Positions 54,020-62,589 of a DNA stretch of 64,000 nucleotides are shown here, one piece after another. Under the pieces are notes generated by a model that saw only the letters and a program-made list of their open reading frames with translations, was not told the DNA's origin and made no database searches. Positions within the stretch are counted from its first letter, which is position 1; the number at the start of each line of letters is the position of its first letter. Source of the DNA: CAVOAK01 sp963664465 (GTDB lineage: Bacteria > Pseudomonadota > Alphaproteobacteria > UBA8366 > CAVOAK01); the NCBI GenBank assembly GCA_963664465.2, contig CAXXSU010000016.1, positions 62,001 through 126,000 on the forward strand, in the 5' to 3' direction. Made by a program: the position numbers and the translations under genes.

Positions 54020-55739
54020 GGCGAGGCCTCTTGGGCGCGACGTCGATGGCGAGCAGCCGGCGTATCGCAGGCGCGTCTTCGTCTATAGGTGCGATTCCGA
54101 CGAATGGCGCCATGCGCTGAATTACGCGGCTTACAACCGGTGCAGCAGTCCAGCCGCCGCCGGCAAAGCCGTGCGTCTTGGCAGTTCCTTTTGGATCGTC
54201 GAGTAGGACCAGCACGATGTAGCGCGGTTTGTTCATCGGAAAGGCTCCGACGAAAGACGACAACAGCGCATCGCCGCTGTAACTGCCGGCCACGAGCTTT
54301 TCTGCGGTACCCGTCTTGCCGCCGACAAGATACCCCGGTGCAGCGGCTTTGCGACCGGTTCCCTTTTCGACGACCAATCGCAGTAGCTTTCGCATCCGCA
54401 AGGAGGTTTCTTCGGAAAATACGCGTCGACTGAAAGACGAGGTTTCTGCGACCCCGTATGAGCGGACAGAAAATGTTGGCGCGTTGTAGAGCCCACCATT
54501 GATGGTCGCCGCTGCTGCTGCTGCCAAATGCAAAGCACTCACCGCGATGCCGTGACCGAAGCCGATCGTCATGGTGTTAATTGAACGCCACGGGCGAGGG
54601 ATCATCGGGACGCCGGCCTCGAGGAGTCCGAGCGACAGACTTTTCAGTAATCCCAAATGTCCTAGATAAGCACGCTGCGCTTCGCCGCCGATGTCGAGCG
54701 CCATCTTGGCGGCGCCGATGTTGGACGAATACATGAAGATTTCCGGAACTGACAGCCATCGGCTTTCGGGGTGATAATCGCGGATCGTAAAGCGCGAGAC
54801 GCGGAGCGGACGGCTGGCGTCATATCCGTCCGTAAAGTCGACGACGCCGGTCTCTAGCGCGATCGCCGTCGTGAATATCTTGAATGTCGAACCGACCTCA
54901 TAGACACCCAATGTCGCCCGATTGAAGCGTTGGTCGGCGGTTGCTTCTGCGGGATGGTTGGGATCGAAGTCCGGCAGCGACACCAACGAGAGGACTTCGC
55001 CGCTCCGCACATCCAGGACGACCCCTGCTGCGCCGGTTGCCGCGAACTCGGATACGGCACGGCCAAGCTCGTCATGCATGATGTGCTGCACGCGCATGTC
55101 GAGGGAAATTCGAACCGGACCGCGACCTGATCTAAGAGTTTTGTCGAACGCTCGTTCGATACCGGCGAGCCCGTTGTTATCGATGTCGGCAAATCCAAGA
55201 ATGTGAGCGGCTAGCGAGGCCTGCGGATAGACGCGTGCCTCTTCATGCTGAAAATCGAGGCCCGGTTGCCCTAGTCGATTGACCTGCCATTGTTGGCGGG
55301 GAGTGAGGTTGCGCCGAATCCAAACGAAACGCCTACCGCTTCGCAGCTTCTCGACGATCTCTGGCGCGCTTAGGTCCGGTAGCACCGCCGTCAATTGGCC
55401 GGCGACCTCTTCTGCGTCCATTACTTCATGTGGCTTCGCGTAGAGTGACGCAGTGGCAAGATTTGTTGCGAGCAGCACACCATTGCGGTCGACAATATCA
55501 GCGCGTTCTGTCGAGAGTTCGGCCTTATACGCGACCCTGGCGATGGCTGGTTCCTCGGCCGCTTGAAAGATGGCAAGATCAATGAGGCGTATGCAGACAG
55601 CCGCAAATGCGAAAACGGCAACGCCGAGCGTCATCAGAATTCTGGTGCGGCCTGTTTCGATGGCCGGGATTGACCGTGCTGCCGTTCGCGGCGTGCGCCT
55701 TCGCTCTTTCGCGATACGATGAGACTTTTGCGTGTTCAT
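54006..55739 (-). CDS. ftsI: Septal transpeptidase FtsI (PBP3)
   Basis: 577 residues. A basic cytoplasmic tail and one membrane helix (MTLGVAVFAFAAVCIRLIDL) precede the pedestal (LSTERADIVDRNGVLLATNL). The transpeptidase domain has the three penicillin-binding motifs: Ser284-TFK in YEVGSTFKIFTTA, SSN at 338-340 in MYSSNIGAAKM, and Lys475-TG in VGGKTGTAEKLV. Class B enzyme partner of FtsW. It overlaps ftsL by 4 bases. Confidence 0.96.
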   Translation of the reverse strand: MNTQKSHRIAKERRRTPRTAARSIPAIETGRTRILMTLGVAVFAFAAVCIRLIDLAIFQAAEEPAIARVAYKAELSTERADIVDRNGVLLATNLATASLYAKPHEVMDAEEVAGQLTAVLPDLSAPEIVEKLRSGRRFVWIRRNLTPRQQWQVNRLGQPGLDFQHEEARVYPQASLAAHILGFADIDNNGLAGIERAFDKTLRSGRGPVRISLDMRVQHIMHDELGRAVSEFAATGAAGVVLDVRSGEVLSLVSLPDFDPNHPAEATADQRFNRATLGVYEVGSTFKIFTTAIALETGVVDFTDGYDASRPLRVSRFTIRDYHPESRWLSVPEIFMYSSNIGAAKMALDIGGEAQRAYLGHLGLLKSLSLGLLEAGVPMIPRPWRSINTMTIGFGHGIAVSALHLAAAAAATINGGLYNAPTFSVRSYGVAETSSFSRRVFSEETSLRMRKLLRLVVEKGTGRKAAAPGYLVGGKTGTAEKLVAGSYSGDALLSSFVGAFPMNKPRYIVLVLLDDPKGTAKTHGFAGGGWTAAPVVSRVIQRMAPFVGIAPIDEDAPAIRRLLAIDVAPKRPRLASY

Positions 55740-56089
55740 TTCTGGATTTCGTCCGCCGCGTATAAGCTGGCCGGCCCAAACGCTTGGCCTGGAATGTAGA
55801 GCTCAGCGGCGTCGCGCTTTGGCAGATGTTCGATGCGGATCGTCGGCGACGCGATGCCGGACTTTAGATCCGGCAGGTGGTTTTCGATCAGTGTTTCCAG
55901 TCTCTCCGGTCGGCCTAGGTAGCTCCACTCCGCCTTCAAGACGTGAATCGACTGTTGGTCGGCGAGAATTTGTCGATTGAGTTCGCCGAGCTCGGCCTCG
56001 AGATTCTCCACTTTGAACGTAACGTTGAACAGGGCGAAACTGGCGGCGCCGGCCAAACCGAACCAGACCATGAAGGCGAACGTCTTCAT
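55736..56089 (-). CDS. ftsL: Cell division protein FtsL
   Basis: 117 residues, poorly conserved as usual but placed exactly where ftsL lies. One N-terminal membrane helix (FAFMVWFGLAGAASFALFNV) is followed by a periplasmic coiled coil (VENLEAELGELNRQILADQQ) and the YLGRPERLETLIENHL segment typical of alphaproteobacterial FtsL. It works with FtsB and FtsQ to activate FtsWI. It overlaps rsmH and ftsI by 4 bases each. Confidence 0.88.
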   Translation of the reverse strand: MKTFAFMVWFGLAGAASFALFNVTFKVENLEAELGELNRQILADQQSIHVLKAEWSYLGRPERLETLIENHLPDLKSGIASPTIRIEHLPKRDAAELYIPGQAFGPASLYAADEIQK

Positions 56090-57081
56090 GCCGCTGCCTC
56101 TTGGGGCCAGGGCTGTGCCGAAGTTCTTGCAGCCGCCCGGAGGCGGGCCGATCTGGCCCGCGGGTTGGCGTTGATTTCTTGCGTGCTCGGCCGCACTACG
56201 CCGCGGCCGAGCAGACGGAATGTCGGTGGCCGTGCGGTTTCTGGTGGCGGCAGATGGCGAGACGAACCGGCAGCGCTACCACTGCGGGTGCGAAGAAACT
56301 GTTTGACCGTTCGATCTTCCAGCGAGTGAAAGGAAACAACGACAAGCCGCCCGTCGGTCGCAAGCAGAGTTTCAGCCGCGTTGAGTCCGCGCTCCAACTC
56401 ACCCAATTCATCGTTGACGTGAATTCGAAGTGCCTGAAACGTTCGTGTCGCCGGGTCAATCCGGTCTCGTGCAGGGGGAACGACGTTGCGAACGATCTCG
56501 GCCAATTGATGCGTTCGCCTGATCGGGTCGGTCGCGCGGTGTTCGGCGATAGCGCTGGCAATACGGCGCGCGAAGCGTTCCTCACCGAGACGCCAAATTA
56601 TGTCGGCCAATGTCTGCTCGTCCGCCGTATTGACGACGTCGGCGGCACTCCGTCCGCCGTCGCCGCCATCCATGCGCATATCCAGAGGTCCATCAGCACG
56701 GAAGGAGAATCCACGCTCGGCATCCCCGAGTTGCAATGAGGATAAGCCGAGGTCGAGGGCGATTCCATCAACCGTGGTCAGGCTGGCAACCGTGGTCACG
56801 CTGGATTGTTGGAGCAGATCGCGCATATCACCAAAGCGACCGTGCAGGATCGTGAGCCGGCGGTCATAGCGCTCGGCCATGGCATGTCCAGCCCTAACCG
56901 CGCTTGGGTCGCGATCGATGGCCCATACCGTGCAGTCCGCTTCATTGAGAATGGCCGCCGCATAGCCACCGCCGCCAAACGTCCCGTCGACATATCGTCC
57001 GCCTGAGTGGGGTGACAGCGCTTCGACGACCTCGGTCAACATGACCGGAATATGTTGCTGTTCGGGATGAGTGCCGTTCAT
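56086..57081 (-). CDS. rsmH: 16S rRNA (cytosine-1402-N4) methyltransferase RsmH
   Basis: 331 residues, formerly MraW. Methylates C1402 in the ribosomal decoding centre. Motifs: HIPVMLTEVVEALSP, YVDGTFGGGGYAAAILNEAD as the SAM site, AIDRDPSAVRAGHAMAER, ALDLGLSSLQLGDAERGFSF, ADIIWRLGEERFARRIA, ALRIHVNDELGELERGL, and VVSFHSLEDRTVKQFLRTR. ATG 57081 overlaps mraZ by 4 bases. Normal length. Confidence 0.96.
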   Translation of the reverse strand: MNGTHPEQQHIPVMLTEVVEALSPHSGGRYVDGTFGGGGYAAAILNEADCTVWAIDRDPSAVRAGHAMAERYDRRLTILHGRFGDMRDLLQQSSVTTVASLTTVDGIALDLGLSSLQLGDAERGFSFRADGPLDMRMDGGDGGRSAADVVNTADEQTLADIIWRLGEERFARRIASAIAEHRATDPIRRTHQLAEIVRNVVPPARDRIDPATRTFQALRIHVNDELGELERGLNAAETLLATDGRLVVVSFHSLEDRTVKQFLRTRSGSAAGSSRHLPPPETARPPTFRLLGRGVVRPSTQEINANPRARSARLRAAARTSAQPWPQEAAA

Positions 57082-57536
57082 CCGTCAGCACTCGGGTTGG
57101 AAAGGCTGACCGTGCGGCCGCGGGCGCGTTCACGCGTTATGGAAGAATATTTGGCAAACTCCGCTGGCTGCCAAATCTGAAATCTGGATCCCCGGCCGAC
57201 GAATACTGCACGCTCGCTAAGACCGGAAAAATTTAGGAACAACGATGGCAGGATGATCCGGCCCTCGCCATCGAGCGCGATACGGCGTGCGTCGGCGACC
57301 AGTGTTGCACCCAGGTCGTCCTCCTCGTCGGAGAACATGTTGAGTTGGTCGAGGCTGTCCGCCAAGCGCTGCATAAAGCTCTTGTCACATGCCTCGAGCG
57401 CGGCCCATTTCGGGGACCGGTAAACGTAGACGACCCGATCGTCACCGTTCGGCAATTCGGTACGAAAATCAGCCGGCAAGGAGACTCTGCCCTTGCGGTC
57501 GATTTTGTTCTCAAATGTTCCCGTGAACAACGCCAT
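57078..57536 (-). CDS. mraZ: Transcriptional regulator MraZ
   Basis: 152 residues, with two AbrB-like swapped-hairpin domains: FTGTFENKIDRKGRVSLPAD at the start and ARRIALDGEGRIILPSLF in the middle. MraZ represses its own dcw operon by binding TGGGN-type direct repeats. Such repeats occur upstream at 57643-57702. It is the first gene of the 24-kb minus-strand run to ligA. The C-terminus is alanine- and serine-rich (RARGRTVSLSNPSADG). Confidence 0.95.
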   Translation of the reverse strand: MALFTGTFENKIDRKGRVSLPADFRTELPNGDDRVVYVYRSPKWAALEACDKSFMQRLADSLDQLNMFSDEEDDLGATLVADARRIALDGEGRIILPSLFLNFSGLSERAVFVGRGSRFQIWQPAEFAKYSSITRERARGRTVSLSNPSADG

Positions 57537-57567
57537 ACCGGGACCCGTTCAACCCAGTTGTTACAGT

Positions 57568-57591
57568 ACTTTGTCCGTCACTTTGTCCGTC
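57568..57591 (-). repeat. Tandem 12-base repeat just upstream of mraZ
   Basis: ACTTTGTCCGTC occurs twice in direct succession (57568-57579 and 57580-57591), 32 bases before the mraZ start. On the mraZ strand each copy contains ACAAAGT. Mollicute MraZ is reported to bind AAAGTG-type boxes, so these could be a second class of MraZ contact, but I treat that as a guess. A TGGGA on the mraZ strand (57594 to 57590) directly adjoins them. Confidence 0.5.
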
Positions 57592-57642
57592 CCAGTACAA
57601 ACACGTGCTGGCGCAACACGGTGCTCCGTTGTTAGCGCCAAT

Positions 57643-57702
57643 TGGGTTGCCCATATTGGGACATGATGGGATATCATGGGAACAAAGGAAAAGTCAATGG
57701 GA
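57643..57702. promoter_or_regulatory. MraZ operator array (TGGGN direct repeats)
   Basis: Three TGGGA boxes stand in exact 10-base phase at 57657-57661, 57667-57671 and 57677-57681 (TGGGA-N5-TGGGA-N5-TGGGA), reading on the plus strand. Outliers are TGGGT at 57643-57647 and TGGGA at 57698-57702. E. coli MraZ binds TGGGA repeats with the same 5-base spacers. The array lies 107-166 bases before the mraZ start on the opposite strand. Autoregulation of the dcw operon is the natural reading. Confidence 0.7.
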
Positions 57703-57788
57703 TCAAGTAGTAAAACTCCAATTGCAACCTAATGCAGCACCAATTTTTTCAAGTACAAACTTCAAGCGAATAAATATTTCAAACACAA

Positions 57789-57821
57789 TGAATGGATTGG
57801 TGAATGGATTGGTGAATGGAT
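57789..57821 (-). repeat. Tandem 12-base repeat (about 2.7 copies) between mraZ and rnpB
   Basis: TGAATGGATTGG repeats at 57789-57800 and 57801-57812, with a partial third copy to 57821. It looks like simple slippage in an AT-richer non-coding stretch. No function is claimed. Confidence 0.7.
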
Positions 57822-57928
57822 AGTTAGCTCGTCGGCCAATAATTGACCGACTACACGATCTTTCTATGTTCGAACTATGTTCTTTTCAAGGCGAATCTTG
57901 AAATATGCCAACTTATGCAGGCGATCGA

Positions 57929-57969
57929 CATGTCCAACGGCAAGAGAGGGCATGTCCAGCGGCAAGAGA
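57929..57969 (-). repeat. Two 19-base direct repeats next to the 3' end of rnpB
   Basis: CATGTCCAACGGCAAGAGA (57929-57947) and CATGTCCAGCGGCAAGAGA (57951-57969) differ at one base and have a 22-base period. They lie immediately beyond the 3' end of the RNase P RNA and may be part of its terminator or processing region. The space 57537-57972 otherwise has no gene. Confidence 0.65.
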
Positions 57970-57972
57970 AAA

Positions 57973-58413
<441 letters not shown>

Positions 58414-58436
58414 GAAATGTAGACACTCGCACCGCG

Positions 58437-59102
58437 TCAATCAATCAACTGTATCAGCCCCGCCGCAAGGGCTGCGGTCTTGCGGTCTGCGAGTCCGGTC
58501 AAATTGTCCGGTTGAAAATGGCGTTGAAAGGCCGCAATGACGTCTGCTTCGGCGGTGTCGTAACCGTAGTCGGCTAGCATCGCTGCGAGATCCGTCTCAA
58601 CATTCGTTGCTGGCGTTGGCCACAACCCGATCCCAGCGCGTGCGAGCCGGCGCCAATCGAACAGCTCACCGGGATCCTGCTTGCGTGAAGGGGCGATGTC
58701 GGAGTGTCCGACGACATTGCGCGGCGGGATCGAATGGCGTGCCACAATGTCCTGCGCCAGCGCGATAGCAGTTTTGATTTGCCGCTCGGGAAACGGCTGA
58801 TAGCCAAACTCGTGGCCGGGATTGGCCAGCTCGATGCCGATTGAGCGACTGTTGATATCATGATTGCCTCGCCAGAAACTCTCGCCGGCGTGCCAGGCGC
58901 GAGCCGTTTCGTCAACCAGACGGTAGAGCGCTCCATCCTCGTCGATCAAGTAGTGGGCGCTGACGCGGGTGGTGTTGTCGCATAACCGCTCAAGCGCCGC
59001 CGCGGATGTGAGCATACCGGTGTAATGGAATACCAGCATATCGATCGGCGTACCGGTTGGACGGGCCTCGAAGTTGGGCGAGGGCCGATCGATCGGTTTC
59101 AT
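58437..59102 (-). CDS. N-acetylmuramoyl-L-alanine amidase (Amidase_2, AmpD/AmiD-like)
   Basis: 221 residues from ATG 59102, 2 bases after uup; an earlier start would overlap uup. Cleaves the amide between MurNAc and L-Ala. Zinc ligands are His26 (VFHYTG), His133 and Asp143 in VGHSDIAPSRKQDPGELFDW; Glu91 (IGIELANPGH) is the catalytic candidate. The C-terminal 60 residues resemble a peptidoglycan-binding fold (VIAAFQRHFQPDNLTGLADR). No signal peptide or lipobox is seen, which favours cytoplasmic muropeptide recycling, though AmiD-like forms with this domain are usually exported. Confidence 0.9.
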   Translation of the reverse strand: MKPIDRPSPNFEARPTGTPIDMLVFHYTGMLTSAAALERLCDNTTRVSAHYLIDEDGALYRLVDETARAWHAGESFWRGNHDINSRSIGIELANPGHEFGYQPFPERQIKTAIALAQDIVARHSIPPRNVVGHSDIAPSRKQDPGELFDWRRLARAGIGLWPTPATNVETDLAAMLADYGYDTAEADVIAAFQRHFQPDNLTGLADRKTAALAAGLIQLID

Positions 59103-59104
59103 GC

Positions 59105-60925
59105 TCAAGTCGCACGACGCGTCTGCGCGGCGTCCTGCTTGTCTTCGAGTTCGAGCCAACGTTGCTCGGCGGCTGACTTGTCATCGTTCTTGGCGGCAAG
59201 AAGCGCAGCATACCGTTCAAACTTTCCCGGGTCGGTGGCAAACAAGTTGGGGTCACCAAGTTCGGCCTCAAGCGCAGAAATATCCCGTTCAATCGTTGCA
59301 ACTCGTGCCGGAAGGGCGTCGAGTTCTTGCCTTTCAAGCCAACTCAGGCTCTTCGCGTGGCTCCAAGGGCGCTTCGTGTGCGGCGCTGACTTGGGTTTTG
59401 GTTTGCGTTCCTTTGGCAGTTTCCTTTGCGAGACCACCGGCGTTTGGCGCTGATGCAGATAGTCCGAGTATCCGCCGGAATATTCGGTGATGACTCCATC
59501 TCCTTCCAGCGCGATGACGCTGGTGACGAGCTGGTCAAGAAAATCGCGATCGTGGCTCACGACCAGCAACGTGCCTTGATATTCGTCCAGCCTCTCTTGG
59601 AGCGTGTCCAACGTATCCGCGTCCAGGTCATTGGTCGGTTCGTCGAGCACCAGGAGGTTTGAGGGCTGGATCAGGATGCGGGCGAGCAGCAGCCGGCTTT
59701 GCTCGCCACCGGAAAGACTGCCAATCGGACTCCGCGCTTGATGCTCACGAAAAAGAAAATCCGAAAGGTAGGCGACGACGTGACGCTGGTGACCGTTGAC
59801 GACGACCGTATCGCCGCCGCCTTCGCAGAGAATGTCTATGGGGGTCAGAGTCCGATCAAGACTTTGGCGGCCCTGGTCGAAATAGGCGATGCGTAGGCCA
59901 TCAGCCAACCGGACACGTCCTTCGTCCGGCGCAATTGCTCCGGTCAGCAGCTGGATTATCGTCGATTTTCCGGCGCCGTTGGCGCCGATGATGCCAACCC
60001 GGTCGCCCTTGAGGACACGGGTGGAGAAGCCGCTGGCGATGACGCGATCGCCATAAGACTTGGTAATATCGCCAACTTCCAGCACCAACTTTCCACCTGA
60101 CATGTTGGCCATTTGCTTCATCTTTGGCTTGGCATCCACCCGTAGGCGCCGCGCGCGTTCCGCCCGCAACTCTGAAAGCTTACGCAGACGACGCTGATTG
60201 CGCCGGCGGCGGGCGGTGACGCCGCGATGGAAGTAGCGAAGCTCTGCCTGCAAATGCTGATCAATTCGATTTATCGCCGCATCCTCTGCCGCTATGACAC
60301 GCTCCGACCAGGGTTCGAAATCGCTGAATCCACGCCCGTTCACGAACAGCCCGCCGGCCGCAAGCCATAGCGTCGATTTTGTTGTATTGCGCAAGAAAGT
60401 GCGGTCGTGACTTACCGTCAGCCATCCTCCCTGGAAGCGCTGCAACATCGCTTCCAGCTGTTCGATGGTGGGGAGATCGAGATGGTTCGTCGGTTCATCC
60501 AACAGCAAGATGTCGGGCGATGTCACAAGGGCTCTGGCAAGAGCGGCGCGGCGCAACTCGCCCCCCGACAATGTTCCCATGATTTGCTCGCCCGCAAGCT
60601 CGAATTCGTCGAGCTGTGCAGCCACTTCGTGCGCCGGCGTCTCGCCGCCGGATACGAACTGGACGACGGTCGCGTCGGCTGGTGGTATCAGATCTTGTGG
60701 CAAATAACTGATGCGTACACCGGGTTGGACGAAGCGCTCACCGGTGTCGATTTCGATCAACCCCGCTAGCGCCTTGAGCAACGTCGACTTGCCGCTGCCA
60801 TTGTGGCCGACTAAGCAAACACGATCGCCTTTGCTGAGAGAAACGCTGAGGTCAGTAAACAGCGGCGCAACGCCAAAGCTGACGCTTGCGTCGCGCAGCG
60901 ACAAAAGTGGCAGAGTTTCCGCCAC
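59105..60925 (-). CDS. uup: ABC-F ATPase, Uup-like
   Basis: 606 residues from GTG 60925, which overlaps the stop of the upstream J-domain gene by 1 base. Two ATP-binding domains: LVGHNGSGKSTLLKALAG with LSGGELRRAALARALV and LLLDEPTNHLD; then IGANGAGKSTIIQLLTG with LSGGEQSRLLLARILI and LVLDEPTNDLD. A lysine-rich linker leads to a C-terminal coiled coil (LEAELGDPNLFATDPGKFER), as in Uup, which binds DNA and ribosomes. A soluble protein, not a transporter. EttA at 20032-21711 is a second member. Confidence 0.94.
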   Translation of the reverse strand: MAETLPLLSLRDASVSFGVAPLFTDLSVSLSKGDRVCLVGHNGSGKSTLLKALAGLIEIDTGERFVQPGVRISYLPQDLIPPADATVVQFVSGGETPAHEVAAQLDEFELAGEQIMGTLSGGELRRAALARALVTSPDILLLDEPTNHLDLPTIEQLEAMLQRFQGGWLTVSHDRTFLRNTTKSTLWLAAGGLFVNGRGFSDFEPWSERVIAAEDAAINRIDQHLQAELRYFHRGVTARRRRNQRRLRKLSELRAERARRLRVDAKPKMKQMANMSGGKLVLEVGDITKSYGDRVIASGFSTRVLKGDRVGIIGANGAGKSTIIQLLTGAIAPDEGRVRLADGLRIAYFDQGRQSLDRTLTPIDILCEGGGDTVVVNGHQRHVVAYLSDFLFREHQARSPIGSLSGGEQSRLLLARILIQPSNLLVLDEPTNDLDADTLDTLQERLDEYQGTLLVVSHDRDFLDQLVTSVIALEGDGVITEYSGGYSDYLHQRQTPVVSQRKLPKERKPKPKSAPHTKRPWSHAKSLSWLERQELDALPARVATIERDISALEAELGDPNLFATDPGKFERYAALLAAKNDDKSAAEQRWLELEDKQDAAQTRRAT

Positions 60926-61650
60926 TAAGAGAGTCCACGCTCGCCACTTACGCGGTCGTAGGCGACATTGATCGCTGCTAGCTTCTCGTTGGCTAGGTCG
61001 ACAAACTCCTGCGGCATGCCTTGAGCGATCAATCGATCGGGGTGGTTTTCTCGAACCAAAGCGCGGTAGGCCGACTTAAGCTTTTCGTCTGTGATCTCGC
61101 GAGAAACGCCGAGCACGGTGTAGGCGTCGGCTTTCTCCGGTCCGAGCTCAATCTCCGTTACCCGTTCGAACGCGGTTTCATCGAGCGAAAAGATGCGCGA
61201 TACGGCGTGCAGAAATTCCATTTCGGCAGGATGCAGAACACCATCCGCCTTGGCGACGTGGGCCAGGCAGAACAGCAGTTCCTCGAGCACGGCTGGATTG
61301 TCGCGAAACATCGATGCGATTTGACGGGCGTAAGGCTCATAGCCGCGCGAGTCTTTGCGTGCTTGGTCGAAAACGCGCGATACATTGCCTACCTCGTCGG
61401 CGGGGACGTGGAAGACTTCGCGGAATGCCTCCACTTCGTCGCGCGTCACGACGCCGTCGGCTTTCGCCATCTTGGCACCGAGCACGATTACAGCGATGGT
61501 AAAGGCAATTGACTTGGCGGCTTCCTCGCTGCCTCTTGGTTGGCGCATTCGATCGATGGCGTGCCCTGCCGCGGTACCGATTATCGCCCCAAGCGGCCCG
61601 CCGATTGCAAATCCGGCGGCTCCACCCAACACCTTCCCCCAAATAGTCAT
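60925..61650 (-). CDS. TerB/J-domain (DjlA-like) co-chaperone
   Basis: 241 residues from ATG 61650. A glycine-rich N-terminal hydrophobic segment (VLGGAAGFAIGGPLGAIIGT) may sit in the membrane. A TerB-like helical domain follows (KMAKADGVVTRDEVEAFREV ... AKADGVLHPAEMEFLHAVSR), with repeated acidic helices. The C-terminal J-domain (AYTVLGVSREITDEKLKSAY, RENHPDRLIAQG) has the HPD motif, so it can stimulate DnaK ATPase. Layout matches DjlA, a membrane-linked DnaK co-chaperone. It overlaps uup by one base. Confidence 0.9.
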   Translation of the reverse strand: MTIWGKVLGGAAGFAIGGPLGAIIGTAAGHAIDRMRQPRGSEEAAKSIAFTIAVIVLGAKMAKADGVVTRDEVEAFREVFHVPADEVGNVSRVFDQARKDSRGYEPYARQIASMFRDNPAVLEELLFCLAHVAKADGVLHPAEMEFLHAVSRIFSLDETAFERVTEIELGPEKADAYTVLGVSREITDEKLKSAYRALVRENHPDRLIAQGMPQEFVDLANEKLAAINVAYDRVSGERGLS

Positions 61651-61778
61651 GGTGCTAGACTCGACATGCTTCTGTCGTCTCGGAGTCAAGGGATTTGCTT
61701 GCAAGCTGCGAATTCGCCACCATCCGTCGCCCTCCCGTTCGCTGCTCGCTCTCTGGGCGAACGCGGCTCATTTCGCGC

Positions 61779-62531
61779 CTAATCGTCAAATCGGATTTGT
61801 CGCCCGATGCGACCAAAGCCCGGCAACTTCAAGGCCAGCCCCAAAGGGTCGACGCCGAACGTTAGTCCGGCGATGTTAACTTCAAGGCCCTCCTCAACGC
61901 CGGCGAGAATGCCAAGCAGGCCAAGTACGGATACCTGGAAGCCGGTGCCGCTTGGCGCTACGGCAATCAGGCTGGCTCCCAAATAGTCCTTGCCAATCGC
62001 TGTCGGCTGCAGGTCGAGCTTGAGCTCGGGCACATGGCGCCCGACCCAGGCCGTGAACGTGTTGCTATTCGGACCTGGGTACATCCTGTACGTGTCCGCG
62101 TACGGGTAGCGGTCGACAGCGTTCTCAATACGTTTAATGACATCATCGACGCCATCGCCACGCAAATCGGCAATCAATTCGGGTTTGTTTCCGAACCACT
62201 GACGATCCGGAATATCCGTGCCAATTACCAATGCAGAGCCGCCGTAGCGGGCCCGCCAACCAATTACCTGATAAAGCGTATAGCTAGAGGCATTTGCTGG
62301 TTTGACGGCGATCCACGTGTGCACGCCAAAGGCGCCGCGCCACCCGTACGTACGTGCAGCGTACACCTGAACAACCGGCTCGATGGTTGTGACGGGATCG
62401 GGCGCAAGTCCGGTCGACTCTCGGCTCGCGGTGCGCCAATCACCGCTCACCGCACGCCCCCCTGTCATTGCGACAAAGGAAACGGCGAGCAACAGCGATA
62501 TGAGAATTCCGGTGCGTTTCATCCATTTCAT
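61779..62531 (-). CDS. DUF3750 exported protein
   Basis: 250 residues from ATG 62531; 62522 is an alternative. Signal-like helix at the N-terminus (MKRTGILISLLLAVSFVAMT). The family pattern is clear: VQVYAARTYGWRGAFGVHTW, YQVIGWRARYGGSALVIG, DADRYPYAD-like segment, MYPGPNSNTFTAWVGRHVPE and TAIGKDYLGASL. The GPNSNTF stretch resembles a cysteine- or asparagine-containing hydrolase-like site, but the family has no known activity. It stands alone, followed by the IS1380-type element. Confidence 0.85.
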   Translation of the reverse strand: MKWMKRTGILISLLLAVSFVAMTGGRAVSGDWRTASRESTGLAPDPVTTIEPVVQVYAARTYGWRGAFGVHTWIAVKPANASSYTLYQVIGWRARYGGSALVIGTDIPDRQWFGNKPELIADLRGDGVDDVIKRIENAVDRYPYADTYRMYPGPNSNTFTAWVGRHVPELKLDLQPTAIGKDYLGASLIAVAPSGTGFQVSVLGLLGILAGVEEGLEVNIAGLTFGVDPLGLALKLPGFGRIGRQIRFDD

Positions 62532-62589
62532 GTGTGGCACGATAACTGCGAATGACTGGCCATGACAATGGGGCTGGGCGCTGCGGCGT

